NCBI RefSeq assembly: GCF_001517585.1
Contig: NZ_FBYC01000004.1
Span: 2,003,501-2,067,500, forward strand
Length of the DNA stretch: 64,000 nt
Origin: Roseibaca calidilacus
GTDB taxonomy: Bacteria; Pseudomonadota; Alphaproteobacteria; Rhodobacterales; Rhodobacteraceae
Direction of reading: 5' to 3'
This document shows positions 42,427 through 52,345 of this stretch, in pieces. Both the position numbers and the translations under genes were made by a program. The notes under the pieces were generated by a model. It saw only the letters and a list, made by a program, of their open reading frames with translations, made no database searches and had not been told where the DNA came from. Position 1 is the first letter of the stretch; every line of letters begins with the position of its first letter.

Positions 42427-45204
42427 TCAGCGGGACCACCAGCCACGGCGGCGCGGCTTCTCTGCGACCGGGGCGGTTTCTGCGGCCGGGGTGGCTGCGT
42501 CCTCATCCCCTGCGGGGTCTGACGCGGGTTCAGCTACATCGGTCACGGGCACCTCGGTTTCTGCGGCCTCAGTCGTGACCTCTGCCGCCGTTGGCACCGA
42601 CAGTTCCTCGGGTGCCGCAGACGCTGTCTCCACAAAGGCAGGCTCTGCCGCCGGTTCTGCCGCAGGGGCGTCCGTGACCGTGGCTGACGGGGCCGCTTCG
42701 GGCACAGCGCTGTCGGCCACTGCATCCTCTGACACAGGCGCTTCCACCTCTGCCGCCGGTTTACGGCGACTGCGGCTACGGCGCGCAGGCTTCTTTGGCG
42801 CAGCAGCCTCGGTCGCTTCATCCGACGGAAGCTCTGCGCTCTCGCCCTCGGTCACGGGCTCCGCCACGGGCTTCTTTGCACGCGAGGCACGCTTGCGCTT
42901 GGGCTTTTCGGCCGGGGGCGCTTCGGGCGCGGGAGCCTCAACGGCTTCCGGCGTGATGTCATCTGCCTCTGGCGCAACCTCGGAATCCGTAAGGGATTCC
43001 GGACCGGATTCCGATTCGGAATCCGGCGTTGCGTCCTCGGCTCCAGTTTCGCCATCCTTGCCACCGCGCCGACGCCGCCGACGCCGGCGCTTCTTGCGCG
43101 GCTGCTCTTCGGTGTCAGCGTTGGTCTCTTCCGCCACCACATCGGTATCTTCGGGCTCTTCTTCCAGCTCGGGCATGAGCTTGCTGTCCATGGACACGAC
43201 CGCCGCCTGCGGGGTGGGCACACGGGTGGCGGTCTTGAATTTCTCGATCACGAAATCAGGGCTGACCAGCGCCGGGTCCGCTTCCAGACGTACCGCCATC
43301 CCGAACCGCGCCTCGATCTGCGCAAGGTGTTCGCGCTTGTAGTTGAACAGGAAGTTCACCACAGCTGCGGGCGCACGCACCAACACTTCGCGGGATTTGC
43401 CGCGCGTGCCCTCTTCTTCAATCTGACGCAGCACGGTTAGCGCCATGCTGTCATCGGACCGGATCAGCCCAGTGCCATGGCAATGCGCGCAAGGCTGTGT
43501 GGTCGCTTCCAACATGCCGGGGCGCAGGCGCTGGCGGCTCATTTCCAGCAAACCGAAGCCAGAGATGCGCCCGACCTGAATCCGCGCGCGGTCGGTTTTC
43601 AGCTTGTCTTTCAGCATCTTCTCGACAGCGGCGTTGTTCTTGCGCTCTTCCATGTCGATGAAGTCGATGACAATCAACCCGGCCAAGTCGCGCAGGCGCA
43701 ATTGCCGCGCGATTTCTGCCGCCGCTTCCAGGTTGGTCTTGACCGCCGTATCCTCAATCGACCCTTCGCGCGTCGCCCGCCCAGAGTTGATGTCGATGGC
43801 AACCAGCGCCTCGGTGATCCCGATCACAATATAGCCGCCTGACGGCAGCTGCACCGTCGGGTTGAACATGGCGGTCAGCGTCGTTTCAACTTGGTAGCGC
43901 GCGAAAAGCGGCAGGCCCTCGTCATACAGTTTCACGTTCTTGGCGTGGGACGGCATGATCATTTTCATGAAGTCCTTGGCCACGCGATAGCCGGCCTCGC
44001 CTTCGACCAGAACCTCGTCGATATCCTTGTTGTACAAGTCACGGATCGACCGCTTGATCAGGTTGCCTTCCTCGTAGATCGGGGTCGGCGCGATGGATTT
44101 CAGCGTGAGGTCGCGGATCTGTTCCCAAAGACGCAGCAGGTATTCATAGTCGCGCTTGATCTCTGCCCGGGTGCGGTTCGCGCCCGCAGTGCGGATGATC
44201 AGCCCCGCACCTTCGGGCACGGTGATTTCGGCCGCGATGGCCTTCAGTTTCTGACGGTCTGCGGCATTGGTAATTTTGCGGCTGATCCCGCCGCCGCGCG
44301 CCGTGTTGGGCATCAACACGCAGTAGCGGCCCGCCAGCGACAGGTAGGTGGTCAGCGCAGCGCCTTTGTTGCCGCGCTCTTCCTTGACGACCTGCACCAG
44401 CATGATCTGGCGCACCTTGATGACTTCCTGAATCTTGTAGCGGCGCATCCGCGGCTTGCGGCGCGGGCGCGCTTCTTCGATCGGGTCACCATCCGAGATA
44501 GACTCGATCCGGTCGTCAAGATCGCTGGCATGCTCTGCTGCGACATAGGCCTCTTCGTCCGACGCATGTTCTGCGTCGGCGCCATCGGCATCATCCAAAG
44601 GCTCGGTGGTTGCAGGGGCCTCTGCGGCATCGGCTGGCATGTCGGCGTCGCCGGGCTGTGCCGCGCGCTCTGCGGCCTGCGGCTGCGCGCCTTCTGCATC
44701 CGCGTCGCCCTCGGCTGGGGCCGCGCTCTCATGGCTACGTTCGTCGCCATCGCCCAAGGGCTCGACAATATCCATGCCGGCGATGTCGCCGGTCTGCACC
44801 TGATCGTCCGCCTCGACCGCTTCGGCCTTGGCCGATTTGCGGCGATTGCTGGAGCGGCGCGGCTTGCGGGCCGGTTTTTCGGCCTTGGGCGCGTCATCCT
44901 CATCTGCATCGGCGGCCAGCGCCCGTTCCTCTTCCAGAAGCGCTGCGCGATCGGCAGCGGGGATCTGGTAATAGTCGGGGTGGATTTCGTTGAAGGCCAA
45001 AAAGCCATGGCGGTTGCCGCCATAATCAACAAACGCCGCCTGAAGCGATGGTTCGACCCGAGTAACCTTGGCTAGGTAGATATTGCCGGCAAGCTGACGG
45101 CGGCTGGCGGTTTCAAAATCGAATTCCTCGACCTTGTTGCCGTCCACCACGACGACGCGGGTTTCTTCCGCATGCGTGGCATCGATAAGCATTTTCTGTG
45201 GCAT
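42427..45204 (-). CDS. rne: Ribonuclease E
   Basis: Essential endonuclease of mRNA decay and rRNA processing. 925 residues. The S1 domain is split: its first part (IYLAKVTRVEPSLQAAFVDY) is separated from YKIQEVIKVRQIMLVQVVKEE by an acidic insertion of about 170 residues, a feature of alphaproteobacterial RNase E. Catalytic centre: VAIDINSGRAT and IDFIDM. Zn-link: CAHCHGTG. The C-terminal third is low-complexity Ala/Glu/Pro with basic patches (RRRRRR, KRKRASRAKK) for RNA and degradosome partners. Start at 45204, MPQKMLIDATHAEE; the ATG at 45192 is an alternative. Confidence 0.95.
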   Translation of the reverse strand: MPQKMLIDATHAEETRVVVVDGNKVEEFDFETASRRQLAGNIYLAKVTRVEPSLQAAFVDYGGNRHGFLAFNEIHPDYYQIPAADRAALLEEERALAADADEDDAPKAEKPARKPRRSSNRRKSAKAEAVEADDQVQTGDIAGMDIVEPLGDGDERSHESAAPAEGDADAEGAQPQAAERAAQPGDADMPADAAEAPATTEPLDDADGADAEHASDEEAYVAAEHASDLDDRIESISDGDPIEEARPRRKPRMRRYKIQEVIKVRQIMLVQVVKEERGNKGAALTTYLSLAGRYCVLMPNTARGGGISRKITNAADRQKLKAIAAEITVPEGAGLIIRTAGANRTRAEIKRDYEYLLRLWEQIRDLTLKSIAPTPIYEEGNLIKRSIRDLYNKDIDEVLVEGEAGYRVAKDFMKMIMPSHAKNVKLYDEGLPLFARYQVETTLTAMFNPTVQLPSGGYIVIGITEALVAIDINSGRATREGSIEDTAVKTNLEAAAEIARQLRLRDLAGLIVIDFIDMEERKNNAAVEKMLKDKLKTDRARIQVGRISGFGLLEMSRQRLRPGMLEATTQPCAHCHGTGLIRSDDSMALTVLRQIEEEGTRGKSREVLVRAPAAVVNFLFNYKREHLAQIEARFGMAVRLEADPALVSPDFVIEKFKTATRVPTPQAAVVSMDSKLMPELEEEPEDTDVVAEETNADTEEQPRKKRRRRRRRRGGKDGETGAEDATPDSESESGPESLTDSEVAPEADDITPEAVEAPAPEAPPAEKPKRKRASRAKKPVAEPVTEGESAELPSDEATEAAAPKKPARRSRSRRKPAAEVEAPVSEDAVADSAVPEAAPSATVTDAPAAEPAAEPAFVETASAAPEELSVPTAAEVTTEAAETEVPVTDVAEPASDPAGDEDAATPAAETAPVAEKPRRRGWWSR

Positions 45205-45646
45205 TGTGTTCCGTTGCATCCAGGACCAAGCGGGCCATGCAGCACGGGCAAAGAGCCGGGCGGCGCGTCAGGCGTGGCGGGATGGCTTGTCAGAGCGCCA
45301 AACGGACCCGGATTGGCGCAGCGCTCTATCAACACCGCGGCAGAAACCCTGCTGCGGGATAGAGCTGACATGCGCATCGGTCCGTTCATCGCGGTTCCAA
45401 AAGTGCCACGTCGCCGTGGCTGTTCAGGTTACGCCCGGTCATTCGCGAAAACGAGACGGGCATTTCAAGCCTTGCGGCCTATCCATCTGCCAAGGGAACG
45501 CGGCGGGTTCGGCACGTTCGTCCACCAAGGCAGCGAAATCTGTCGGGGTTTGCACTTACGATGCAGACCTTAACACGCGTAGCATAACGACCAACTGCGC
45601 CAAATGACAATGGCAATTCCGCGTCAGGTCCGAAATCGCCCCATTC
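45205..45646. other. rne promoter and long 5' leader region
   Basis: 442 bases between the dctD-like stop and the rne start, read leftwards into rne. Several GC-rich self-complementary stretches occur in the 200 bases next to rne. Long structured leaders are known for rne in other bacteria, where they allow autoregulation; that role here is inference. No gene is supported. Confidence 0.5.
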
Positions 45647-46981
45647 TCAGGTATAATCGGACCGCACCAACCCGTATTTCGCCATCTTCTCGTTCAAGGT
45701 GCGGCGCGGCAGGCGCAATTCTTCCATGACTGCCGCGATAGACCCTTTGTGCCGCCGCATCGTATTGTCGATCAGAATGCGCTCGAACGCTTCGACATGC
45801 TCTTTCAGCGGCTTGCCCTCGGTGGTCATCGCCTCGCCGACAGCTTCGTTATCGGCCATGACCAATGACATGAGCGCGCCATCCTCGCGGCGGCTTTGCA
45901 GCACGCAGCGCTCGGCAATGGTGACAAGCTGGCGCACATTGCCGGGCCATGGCGCTTGCAACAGTTGGGCGGCATCGGGCATGGACAGCTCTGGCACCGC
46001 GCAGCCGTATTCCTCTGCGAACTGGCCCAGATATTCGTTGAACAGCGCGATAATATCCTGCCCCCGCGTGCGCAGCGGCGGCAGCACGATCTTATGCGCG
46101 CCAAGGCGGAAGAACAGATCCGGGCGCAAGGCGTCCTCTAGCGTCTGGTTCTGCTTGTGAGCGTTGCACACGGCAATGATGCGGGTTTCGGGCGGGGTGC
46201 CTTGCGCATCGACAAAAGCCAGCAGGCGAGCCTGAACCGGTTCCGACAGTGCCTCGATATCTTCCAGCACCAGCGTGCCGCCGCGCACCACATCGGCAAG
46301 CGGACGTTCGGCGCTGTCGGGCGCGGCGGGGCCAAACAGGCGGGCGATCAGATCCGCGTCCTCCAGCCCCGCGCAGTTCAATGAAACCAGTTTGCGCGCC
46401 GACCGGCTGCCAACTGCGTGCAACGCATGAGCGACCAGAGTCTTGCCGGTGCCGGTTTCGCCGTCAATCAGAACATGCCCATCCGCCTGCCCGATATCGA
46501 GGATATCCTCGCGCAGCCGCTGCATAAGTGGCGAATCCCCGACAAGACGTTTCATCATTGTCGCGCCATCGGCCAGTTCTGACCGCAAGGCCCGCGCTTC
46601 CATCGCCTGCGCGCGGACTTTTGCCGCGCGTTCGGCCAGCGCCATCATCTTTTCCGGGTTGAACGGCTTTTCCAGAAAATCGAATGCGCCAAGGCGCATG
46701 GCCTCGACCGCCATGGGCACATCGCCATGACCGGTTATCAGGATGACCGGAATCGTGCTGTCAAGCGCGTTGATCCGCTTCAGAAGCGCCATCCCATCCA
46801 GTCCCGGCATCCGGATATCGGTAATGACGACGCCGGGAAAATCACTGTCGATCGCTGCGATCGCTTCGGCCCCATCGGCATAGGTTTCGGTCTTGAAACC
46901 GGACAAGGCCAGCCATTGGCTGATGGATTGGCGCATATCCTGTTCATCATCGACAATGGCGACATGCATGGCGCGACTCAT
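45647..46981 (-). CDS. dctD: DctD-like AAA+ response regulator lacking GAFTGA
   Basis: 444 residues. Receiver (VAIVDDEQDMRQSI, phospho-Asp in GVVITDIRMPGLDG, Lys in FLEKPFNPEKM), AAA+ domain with Walker A LIDGETGTGKTLVAHAL and a Walker-B-like GGTLVLEDIEAL, then a Fis-type helix-turn-helix (SIAAVMEELRLPRRTLNEKM). The loop after LFG, which in sigma54 activators reads KGAFTGA, is replaced by PAAPDSAERPLADVV. It therefore probably does not contact sigma54. Start at 46981. Transcribed after the DctB-like kinase gene. Confidence 0.85.
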   Translation of the reverse strand: MSRAMHVAIVDDEQDMRQSISQWLALSGFKTETYADGAEAIAAIDSDFPGVVITDIRMPGLDGMALLKRINALDSTIPVILITGHGDVPMAVEAMRLGAFDFLEKPFNPEKMMALAERAAKVRAQAMEARALRSELADGATMMKRLVGDSPLMQRLREDILDIGQADGHVLIDGETGTGKTLVAHALHAVGSRSARKLVSLNCAGLEDADLIARLFGPAAPDSAERPLADVVRGGTLVLEDIEALSEPVQARLLAFVDAQGTPPETRIIAVCNAHKQNQTLEDALRPDLFFRLGAHKIVLPPLRTRGQDIIALFNEYLGQFAEEYGCAVPELSMPDAAQLLQAPWPGNVRQLVTIAERCVLQSRREDGALMSLVMADNEAVGEAMTTEGKPLKEHVEAFERILIDNTMRRHKGSIAAVMEELRLPRRTLNEKMAKYGLVRSDYT

Positions 46982-47057
46982 AGGCGCGATCCTTTCAGTT
47001 TTGGCCAGATGGCCCAAGCCCCCGACCACAGGCAAGCGGTTTCAGGGCACATTCGCG

Positions 47058-48821
47058 TTACGTCCCGCCCGTCTGGGGCGCGACATGAAGGGGGAACTCG
47101 ACCTCGAACACCGCGCCGCCTTCGCCGGGGTTCATGGCCGTCAGACGCCCGCCATGATCCTTGACGATGCCCGAGGAAATTGCCAGCCCAAGCCCAACCC
47201 CCTGCCCCGCCGGTTTGGTTGTGTAGAACGGCTCGAACAGGCTGTCGATATCGGCGATCCCCTCACCATTGTCGCGCACGGTCAGCTTGGCTGTGTCGCC
47301 CTTGCTAAGGATAATGTCGATCTGCGGCGCATTCATGTTGCGGGTGGCGTCCACGGCGTTGCGCACAAGGTTCAGGATCACCTGTTCCACGCGCACGCTG
47401 TCGCCCAGAATCATAACCGGGGCGGGCGGCACGGTGCGCACCAACAACACCCGGCTGTCGCGCAGCAGGGGTTCTGTCATGGTCAAGGCATCTGCCACGC
47501 AGGTGCGCAGGTCGATGGGGGCAAAGGCCTCTCCACCCTTGCGGGCAAAGGATTTCAGCGTTCGGGCAATCGCACCCATACGGTCGATCAGGTCATCAAT
47601 ACGCTGGAAGGACGCCAGCGCCTCTTCGGTGCGCTTGCGTTTCAGAAGCAGCCGCGCCCCGGCCAGATAGGTTTTCATCGCGGCCAGTGGCTGGTTCAAT
47701 TCATGGCTGACAGAGGCCGACATCTCACCAAGGCTGGCCAGCTTGGAAGATTGCGCCAGCGTCTGTTCGGCCACGGCCAGATCTTTTTGCATCCGCACAC
47801 GCGCCGCGACCTCGCGTTGCAGACGGGCATTGAGCGCGCGCAACTCTTCGGATTCGCGCTGGAACAGGGCAGATTGCGTGTAAGCGCGGCGGCTGAGGAT
47901 ATAGAAGGTCAGCGCCAGAAGCAGCGCGAAACCGGTCATAACCAGCGCCAGCGCCGCATTGACCTGCTGGCGCACCGAATCGTACCGGGTGAAACTGACC
48001 AGCCGCCAGCCCCGGAACGGCACCCGCACTTCGGATCGCAGCACCGCCTCGCCGCGCACGAAGGCATCGGGTGATGGTTGGGTCCAGTCGGTCGTAGCAC
48101 GAAAGGCGCGGGCAATGGCCGAGGGCGCATCGCGGATCGCCAATGCTTCTTCCAGCGACCGCCCGCGCCAGCGCGGCTCTGTCGCCAGCACGATCCGGCC
48201 AGAGGATTCCAGCAGCGCCACCGCATCGGCAAACCCGGCCCAGCTCCGTTCGAATTTCGACAAATCCGCCGACACCACGACCACGCCCAATACATCGCGC
48301 CCGTCCCGCACCCCCCGAGAGAAGGTGAAGCTGAAGGCGCCGCTATCCAGTTCGCGGGTCTGGAAGATGGTCTCGGGGGTGCGCCGCGCCTCGACAAAGG
48401 CCGCATCGGATGATCGCATCGTGCCCAGAATATTGCGGTCGGTGGCCCCCACGGTGCGCCCGTTATGGTCCAGAAGTTCGATAGAGGCCGCGCCGATTTC
48501 GTCTTGCAGGTCGATCAACCGCTGCGAGATGGTGGCGAAATTGGCATCGCGCAAGGCATCTGTGATTACCGGGTCGCGCGCCAGCAATAGCGGCACGACC
48601 GAATTGCGCTGCAATTCCGACTGGATATTCCCGGAATATAGAACCAGCCGCAACTCCGCGCGGTTGCGGGTGGCTTCGGTAAAGCTGGTGGACAGCCAGC
48701 CATTCAGAAACCAAGTGCTGCCCGCCGCCACCAACAGCAGCGCGATCACCGCCATACGCCCCCAAAGCGGTATGCCAAGAATGCTGGCACGGCGATTGTC
48801 CAGATCGGGCGGGCTAATCAT
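47058..48821 (-). CDS. dctB: DctB-like sensor histidine kinase
   Basis: 587 residues. TM1 near residue 20-42 (MAVIALLLVAAGSTWFLNGW), a periplasmic double-PAS/Cache sensor of about 240 residues (VLYSGNIQSELQRNSVVPLLL, GTMRSSDAAFVEARR), TM2 about 285-305 (LALVMTGFALLLALTFYIL), coiled linker, HisKA with SVSHELNQPLAAMKTYLAG and HATPase (NLVRNAVDATRN, DNGEGIADIDSLFEPFYTTK). The DctB type senses C4-dicarboxylates; the absence of dctPQM nearby leaves the signal open. Start at 48821, 12 codons inside the longest frame. Confidence 0.88.
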   Translation of the reverse strand: MISPPDLDNRRASILGIPLWGRMAVIALLLVAAGSTWFLNGWLSTSFTEATRNRAELRLVLYSGNIQSELQRNSVVPLLLARDPVITDALRDANFATISQRLIDLQDEIGAASIELLDHNGRTVGATDRNILGTMRSSDAAFVEARRTPETIFQTRELDSGAFSFTFSRGVRDGRDVLGVVVVSADLSKFERSWAGFADAVALLESSGRIVLATEPRWRGRSLEEALAIRDAPSAIARAFRATTDWTQPSPDAFVRGEAVLRSEVRVPFRGWRLVSFTRYDSVRQQVNAALALVMTGFALLLALTFYILSRRAYTQSALFQRESEELRALNARLQREVAARVRMQKDLAVAEQTLAQSSKLASLGEMSASVSHELNQPLAAMKTYLAGARLLLKRKRTEEALASFQRIDDLIDRMGAIARTLKSFARKGGEAFAPIDLRTCVADALTMTEPLLRDSRVLLVRTVPPAPVMILGDSVRVEQVILNLVRNAVDATRNMNAPQIDIILSKGDTAKLTVRDNGEGIADIDSLFEPFYTTKPAGQGVGLGLAISSGIVKDHGGRLTAMNPGEGGAVFEVEFPLHVAPQTGGT

Positions 48822-48868
48822 GCCTGCAAGGATATGGCGATTGCCGGGGCCGCTCAAGCGAGCCGTTT

Positions 48869-49537
48869 TCAGCCGGGCACGAAAGCGCCGATCAACCCGG
48901 CGAATAACGCACGGCCATCAGCGCTGCCATGAGCGGCTTCCATCGCGCGTTCGGGATGCGGCATCATTCCCAGCACACGGCGGTTTTCCGACAGGATACC
49001 GGCAATATCCCCATCCGACCCGTTGGGGTTCTGCGCATAGGTAAAGGCCACGCGCCCCTCGCCCTGCAAGCGGGCGACGGTGTCGGCATCGGCGGTGAAA
49101 TTGCCGTCATGATGCGCGACAGGCACGGTAATCTGCGCGCCTTGTGCGTAACCCACGGTAAAGGCGCTATCCGTGCTGGCCACGTTCAGCGCAACAGGCT
49201 TGCAGACGAATTTCAGCCCGGCATTGCGCAACAGCGCGCCCGGCAGAAGGCCCATTTCCAGCAGCACCTGAAACCCGTTGCACACGCCCAGCACATAGCC
49301 CCCGGCCTGCGCATGTGCCGCAATGGCCGTGCCTATGGGCGAGCGCGCGGCAATCGCGCCGCAGCGCAGGTAGTCGCCATAGGAAAACCCACCGGGCAAG
49401 CCAACCACGTCCACGCCGTCGGGCAGGGACGTGTCCTTGTGCCAAACGCGCACGACCTCTGCGCCCGACTGCTCAAAGGCAACGGCCAGATCGCGGTCGC
49501 AATTCGACCCCGGAAAGGTGATGACGGCGGCTTTCAT
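48869..49537 (-). CDS. purQ: Phosphoribosylformylglycinamidine synthase, glutaminase subunit
   Basis: Supplies ammonia to PurL in step 4 of purine synthesis. 222 residues, class I amidotransferase: [31 protein letters not shown], nucleophile Cys in [15 protein letters not shown], and His/Glu in [15 protein letters not shown]. Forms the PurLQS complex with PurS, encoded three bases upstream. Confidence 0.97.
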   Translation of the reverse strand: MKAAVITFPGSNCDRDLAVAFEQSGAEVVRVWHKDTSLPDGVDVVGLPGGFSYGDYLRCGAIAARSPIGTAIAAHAQAGGYVLGVCNGFQVLLEMGLLPGALLRNAGLKFVCKPVALNVASTDSAFTVGYAQGAQITVPVAHHDGNFTADADTVARLQGEGRVAFTYAQNPNGSDGDIAGILSENRRVLGMMPHPERAMEAAHGSADGRALFAGLIGAFVPG

Positions 49538-49540
49538 GGC

Positions 49541-49786
49541 TTACCCTTCCAGCGGTTCCAGCGCGTAGCTTTCGATGACGGTATTCGCCAGCAGCCGCTC
49601 GCACATGGCGCGGGCCTGCTCCGTGGCGCGGGTCGGGTCTGTTTCGGCCAGATCCAGTTCAATCATCTTGCCTTGGCGCACCTGATTGACGCCGTCGAAC
49701 CCAAGCGAGCCGAGCGCATGGCGCACGGCCTCGCCCTGCGGGTCCAGAACACCGGGTTTCAGGGTGACGATGACACGCATTTTCAT
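49541..49786 (-). CDS. purS: Phosphoribosylformylglycinamidine synthase subunit PurS
   Basis: 81-residue small subunit bridging PurL and PurQ. Typical strings: VTLKPGVLDPQGEAVRHAL, LGFDGVNQVRQGKMIEL and MCERLLANTVIESY. Lies between purC and purQ with 15- and 3-base gaps, the usual alphaproteobacterial order. Confidence 0.96.
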   Translation of the reverse strand: MKMRVIVTLKPGVLDPQGEAVRHALGSLGFDGVNQVRQGKMIELDLAETDPTRATEQARAMCERLLANTVIESYALEPLEG

Positions 49787-49801
49787 GGCTGGAACTACCT
49801 T

Positions 49802-50563
49802 TTAATTCATCAACTTGGGTTTGGTCATGGGGGTCGCGTTGCGGGGCATCACGCCCAACCGCCGCGCGACTTCGGAATAAGCGTCGGTCAGGTTGCCAAG
49901 GTCGCGGCGGAACACGTCCTTGTCCAGCTTCTGTCCGGTCTTGATATCCCACAGGCGGCACGAATCGGGGCTGATTTCATCGGCAATGACCAGCCGTTGC
50001 ATATCGCCTTCGAACTGGCGGCCAATTTCGATCTTGAAATCGACCAGCGTGATGCCGACCGCCAGCATGATCCCCGACAGGAAATCATTGACCCGCACAG
50101 CCAAGGCCACCATGTCATCCAAGTCCTGATGGCTGGCCCAGTTGAACGCAAGGATTTGATCTTCGCTGACCAGCGGGTCGCCCAGCTTGTCGTCCTTGTA
50201 ATAAAACTCGATGATCGGGCGCGGCAAGCGTGTGCCTTCTTCTATGCCCAGACGCTTGGACATGGACCCCGCGGCAATGTTGCGCACGACCACTTCCAGC
50301 GGAATAATCTCGACCGCGCGGATCAACTGCTCGCGCATGTTGATGCGCTTGATGAAATGCGTGGGCACCCCGATCTGGTTCAGCCCGGACATGACAAATT
50401 CCGACAGCATGTTGTTCAACACGCCCTTGCCATCGATCACGTCGCGCTTTTCCGCGTTGAAGGCGGTGGCATCATCTTTGAAATATTGCACCAGCGTGCC
50501 CGGTTCGGGGCCCTCATAGAGAATCTTGGCCTTGCCCTCATAAACTTTCGTGCGGCGCGCCAT
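49802..50563 (-). CDS. purC: SAICAR synthase
   Basis: Condenses CAIR with aspartate in purine synthesis. 253 residues: [62 protein letters not shown] and SPDSCRLWD signature. Start at 50563 with GGAG seven bases upstream; an ATG two codons earlier is too close to that site. Confidence 0.97.
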   Translation of the reverse strand: MARRTKVYEGKAKILYEGPEPGTLVQYFKDDATAFNAEKRDVIDGKGVLNNMLSEFVMSGLNQIGVPTHFIKRINMREQLIRAVEIIPLEVVVRNIAAGSMSKRLGIEEGTRLPRPIIEFYYKDDKLGDPLVSEDQILAFNWASHQDLDDMVALAVRVNDFLSGIMLAVGITLVDFKIEIGRQFEGDMQRLVIADEISPDSCRLWDIKTGQKLDKDVFRRDLGNLTDAYSEVARRLGVMPRNATPMTKPKLMN

Positions 50564-50742
50564 CGGCATTCTCCAACAGGTGTAGCACCGCGAAATGCGG
50601 TGTGATCTGGGGTGCCTATACTCCAGCCTGAACGCGGTCGCAAGCAAAGCTGTCAGCCACCGCGACACCCTGTTTAACCTTGCAGCATGGCACGGCACCG
50701 GGCATATGTTGCGCAACGCCAATTCAACGGACGAGGCCAGTG

Positions 50743-51054
50743 ATGACCACCTTTAACGACCGCGAACGCGCCTTCGAGAATAAATACGCCCATGATGCGG
50801 AAATGCAGTTCAAGGCCATTGCGCGCCGCAACAAGAAACTGGGCCTGTGGGCTGCGGGCTTGCTGGGCAAGACCGGCGATGCGGTCGAAGCCTATGCCAT
50901 GGACGTGATCCGCGCCGATTTCGAGGAAGAGGGCCACGAGGACGTGTTCCGCAAGGTGGCCGCCGATCTGGCGGACAAAGCGGACGAAGCCACGATCCGC
51001 GACAAGATGGCGGAACTGCTGGCAGAGGCAAAGGCGGAACTGGCCGAAGGTTAA
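50743..51054 (+). CDS. F1-ATPase zeta subunit (DUF1476)
   Basis: 103 residues, specific to alphaproteobacteria. In Paracoccus the zeta protein inhibits ATP hydrolysis by F1. Family strings: [37 protein letters not shown] and a four-helix body with [17 protein letters not shown]. The N-terminal segment is the inhibitory helix. Divergent from purC, as in related genomes. Confidence 0.93.
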   Translation: MTTFNDRERAFENKYAHDAEMQFKAIARRNKKLGLWAAGLLGKTGDAVEAYAMDVIRADFEEEGHEDVFRKVAADLADKADEATIRDKMAELLAEAKAELAEG

Positions 51055-51166
51055 GGCCAAGCAGGTCGGCGCGCGCAGTTTGCGTTTGATCTGCGCCCCC
51101 GCTTTGCGCTAAGCGCGCCATGATGAAAGGGGGCCACCCGGCCCCTCGCTGCATGGTGGACCCGAC

Positions 51167-52189
51167 ATGACCGACGCGCTGACCGAAATGCTGGCAACCC
51201 GCGACTGGCTTCTGGCCGATGGCGCGACCGGCACCAACCTGTTCAACATGGGTCTGCAATCTGGCGACGCCCCGGAATTGTGGAATGCCGACGAACCGGA
51301 AAAGATTCGCACGCTCTATCGTGGCGCGGTCGAAGCCGGGTCGGACCTGTTCCTGACCAATACATTCGGCGGCAATGCCAGCCGCCTGAAGCTGCATGAC
51401 GCGCAAGCGCGCGTGCATGAATTGAATCGCCTTGGCGCGGAACTGGGCCGCGAGGTGGCCGATGCCAGTGGTCGCCGTGTGATCGTCGCCGGGTCGATCG
51501 GCCCGACAGGAGAGATCATGGCGCCGATGGGCAGCCTGACGCACGCGCTGGCGGTCGAGATGTTCCATGAACAGGCCGAAGGGCTGAAAGCAGGCGGGGC
51601 CGATGTGTTGTGGGTGGAAACCATTTCCGCCCCCGAGGAATACAAGGCCGCGTCCGAGGCCGCCGCGCTGGCTGACATGCCATGGTGCGGCACCATGAGT
51701 TTTGACACCGCCGGGCGCACCATGATGGGCCTGACCTCTGCGGCGATGGTGCAGATGGTCGATAAGCTGGCGCATAAGCCGCTGGCTTTTGGCGCGAATT
51801 GCGGGGTTGGCGCATCGGACCTGCTGCGCACCGCGCTTGGCTTTGTCGAAGCGGGCGCAACGCTGCCGATCATTGCCAAGGGCAATGCGGGTATTCCGAA
51901 ATATGTAGACGGTCACATCCACTACGATGGCACGCCAGAGCTGATGGCCGATTACGCGGTCTTGGCGCGCGATTGCGGCGCGCGCATTATCGGGGGCTGC
52001 TGCGGCACGATGCCCGACCACCTGCGCGCCATGCGCGCAGCACTGGAAAGCCGCGCCCCCGGCCCGCGCCCGGATCTTGACACGATCAAGGCGCGAATCG
52101 GCGGGTTCTCTTCCGCCGTGGATGGGACAGAGGCTGACAGTCCCGACACACCCGCACGCCGGGGCAACCGCCGCCGCCGCGACGGTTAA
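51167..52189 (+). CDS. Homocysteine S-methyltransferase module of split methionine synthase
   Basis: 340 residues with the homocysteine-binding barrel: LLADGATGTNLFNMG start, TNTFGGNASRL and the zinc cysteines in FGANCGVGAS and IIGGCCGTMPDHL. It corresponds to the first domain of MetH. In Rhodobacterales B12-dependent methionine synthase is divided into separate homocysteine, corrinoid and pterin proteins, and the corrinoid protein is the next gene. Databases often label it betaine-homocysteine methyltransferase (BmtB); donor specificity cannot be settled from sequence. The last 25 residues are a disordered basic tail (RRGNRRRRDG). Confidence 0.85.
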   Translation: MTDALTEMLATRDWLLADGATGTNLFNMGLQSGDAPELWNADEPEKIRTLYRGAVEAGSDLFLTNTFGGNASRLKLHDAQARVHELNRLGAELGREVADASGRRVIVAGSIGPTGEIMAPMGSLTHALAVEMFHEQAEGLKAGGADVLWVETISAPEEYKAASEAAALADMPWCGTMSFDTAGRTMMGLTSAAMVQMVDKLAHKPLAFGANCGVGASDLLRTALGFVEAGATLPIIAKGNAGIPKYVDGHIHYDGTPELMADYAVLARDCGARIIGGCCGTMPDHLRAMRAALESRAPGPRPDLDTIKARIGGFSSAVDGTEADSPDTPARRGNRRRRDG

Positions 52190-52201
52190 GCTACCGCGCC
52201 G

Positions 52202-52225
52202 CTGCCCGGCTTTCGCGCCGGGCAG
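52202..52225 (+). terminator. Hairpin after the homocysteine methyltransferase gene
   Basis: 9-bp stem CTGCCCGGC (52202-52210) with GCCGGGCAG (52217-52225), six-base loop TTTCGC. It lies 12 bases past the stop. No T-tract, so termination would be partial. Confidence 0.5.
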
Positions 52226-52260
52226 GTCGCCAAGCCCCACGTCAAGGTCGCAAATGGACG

Positions 52261-52286
52261 TGTCGGGCGCGACAAAATGCCCGACA
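52261..52286 (+). promoter_or_regulatory. Leader hairpin before the corrinoid protein gene
   Basis: 8-bp perfect stem TGTCGGGC (52261-52268) and GCCCGACA (52279-52286) around a 10-base loop GCGACAAAAT, 60 bases before the start. It could be an operator or an mRNA structure. It does not match SAM, SAH or cobalamin riboswitch consensus known to me. Confidence 0.35.
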
Positions 52287-52345
52287 TACGCATCAGTTAA
52301 CAAGCCAGCATGCGCCTTGGCGCGACCCTTCAAGAGGTGCCCCGA

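Noticed and set aside
51055-51166. SAM or SAH riboswitch upstream of the homocysteine methyltransferase gene
   Set aside because: Only a short GC stem is present; none of the conserved riboswitch cores I know could be matched.
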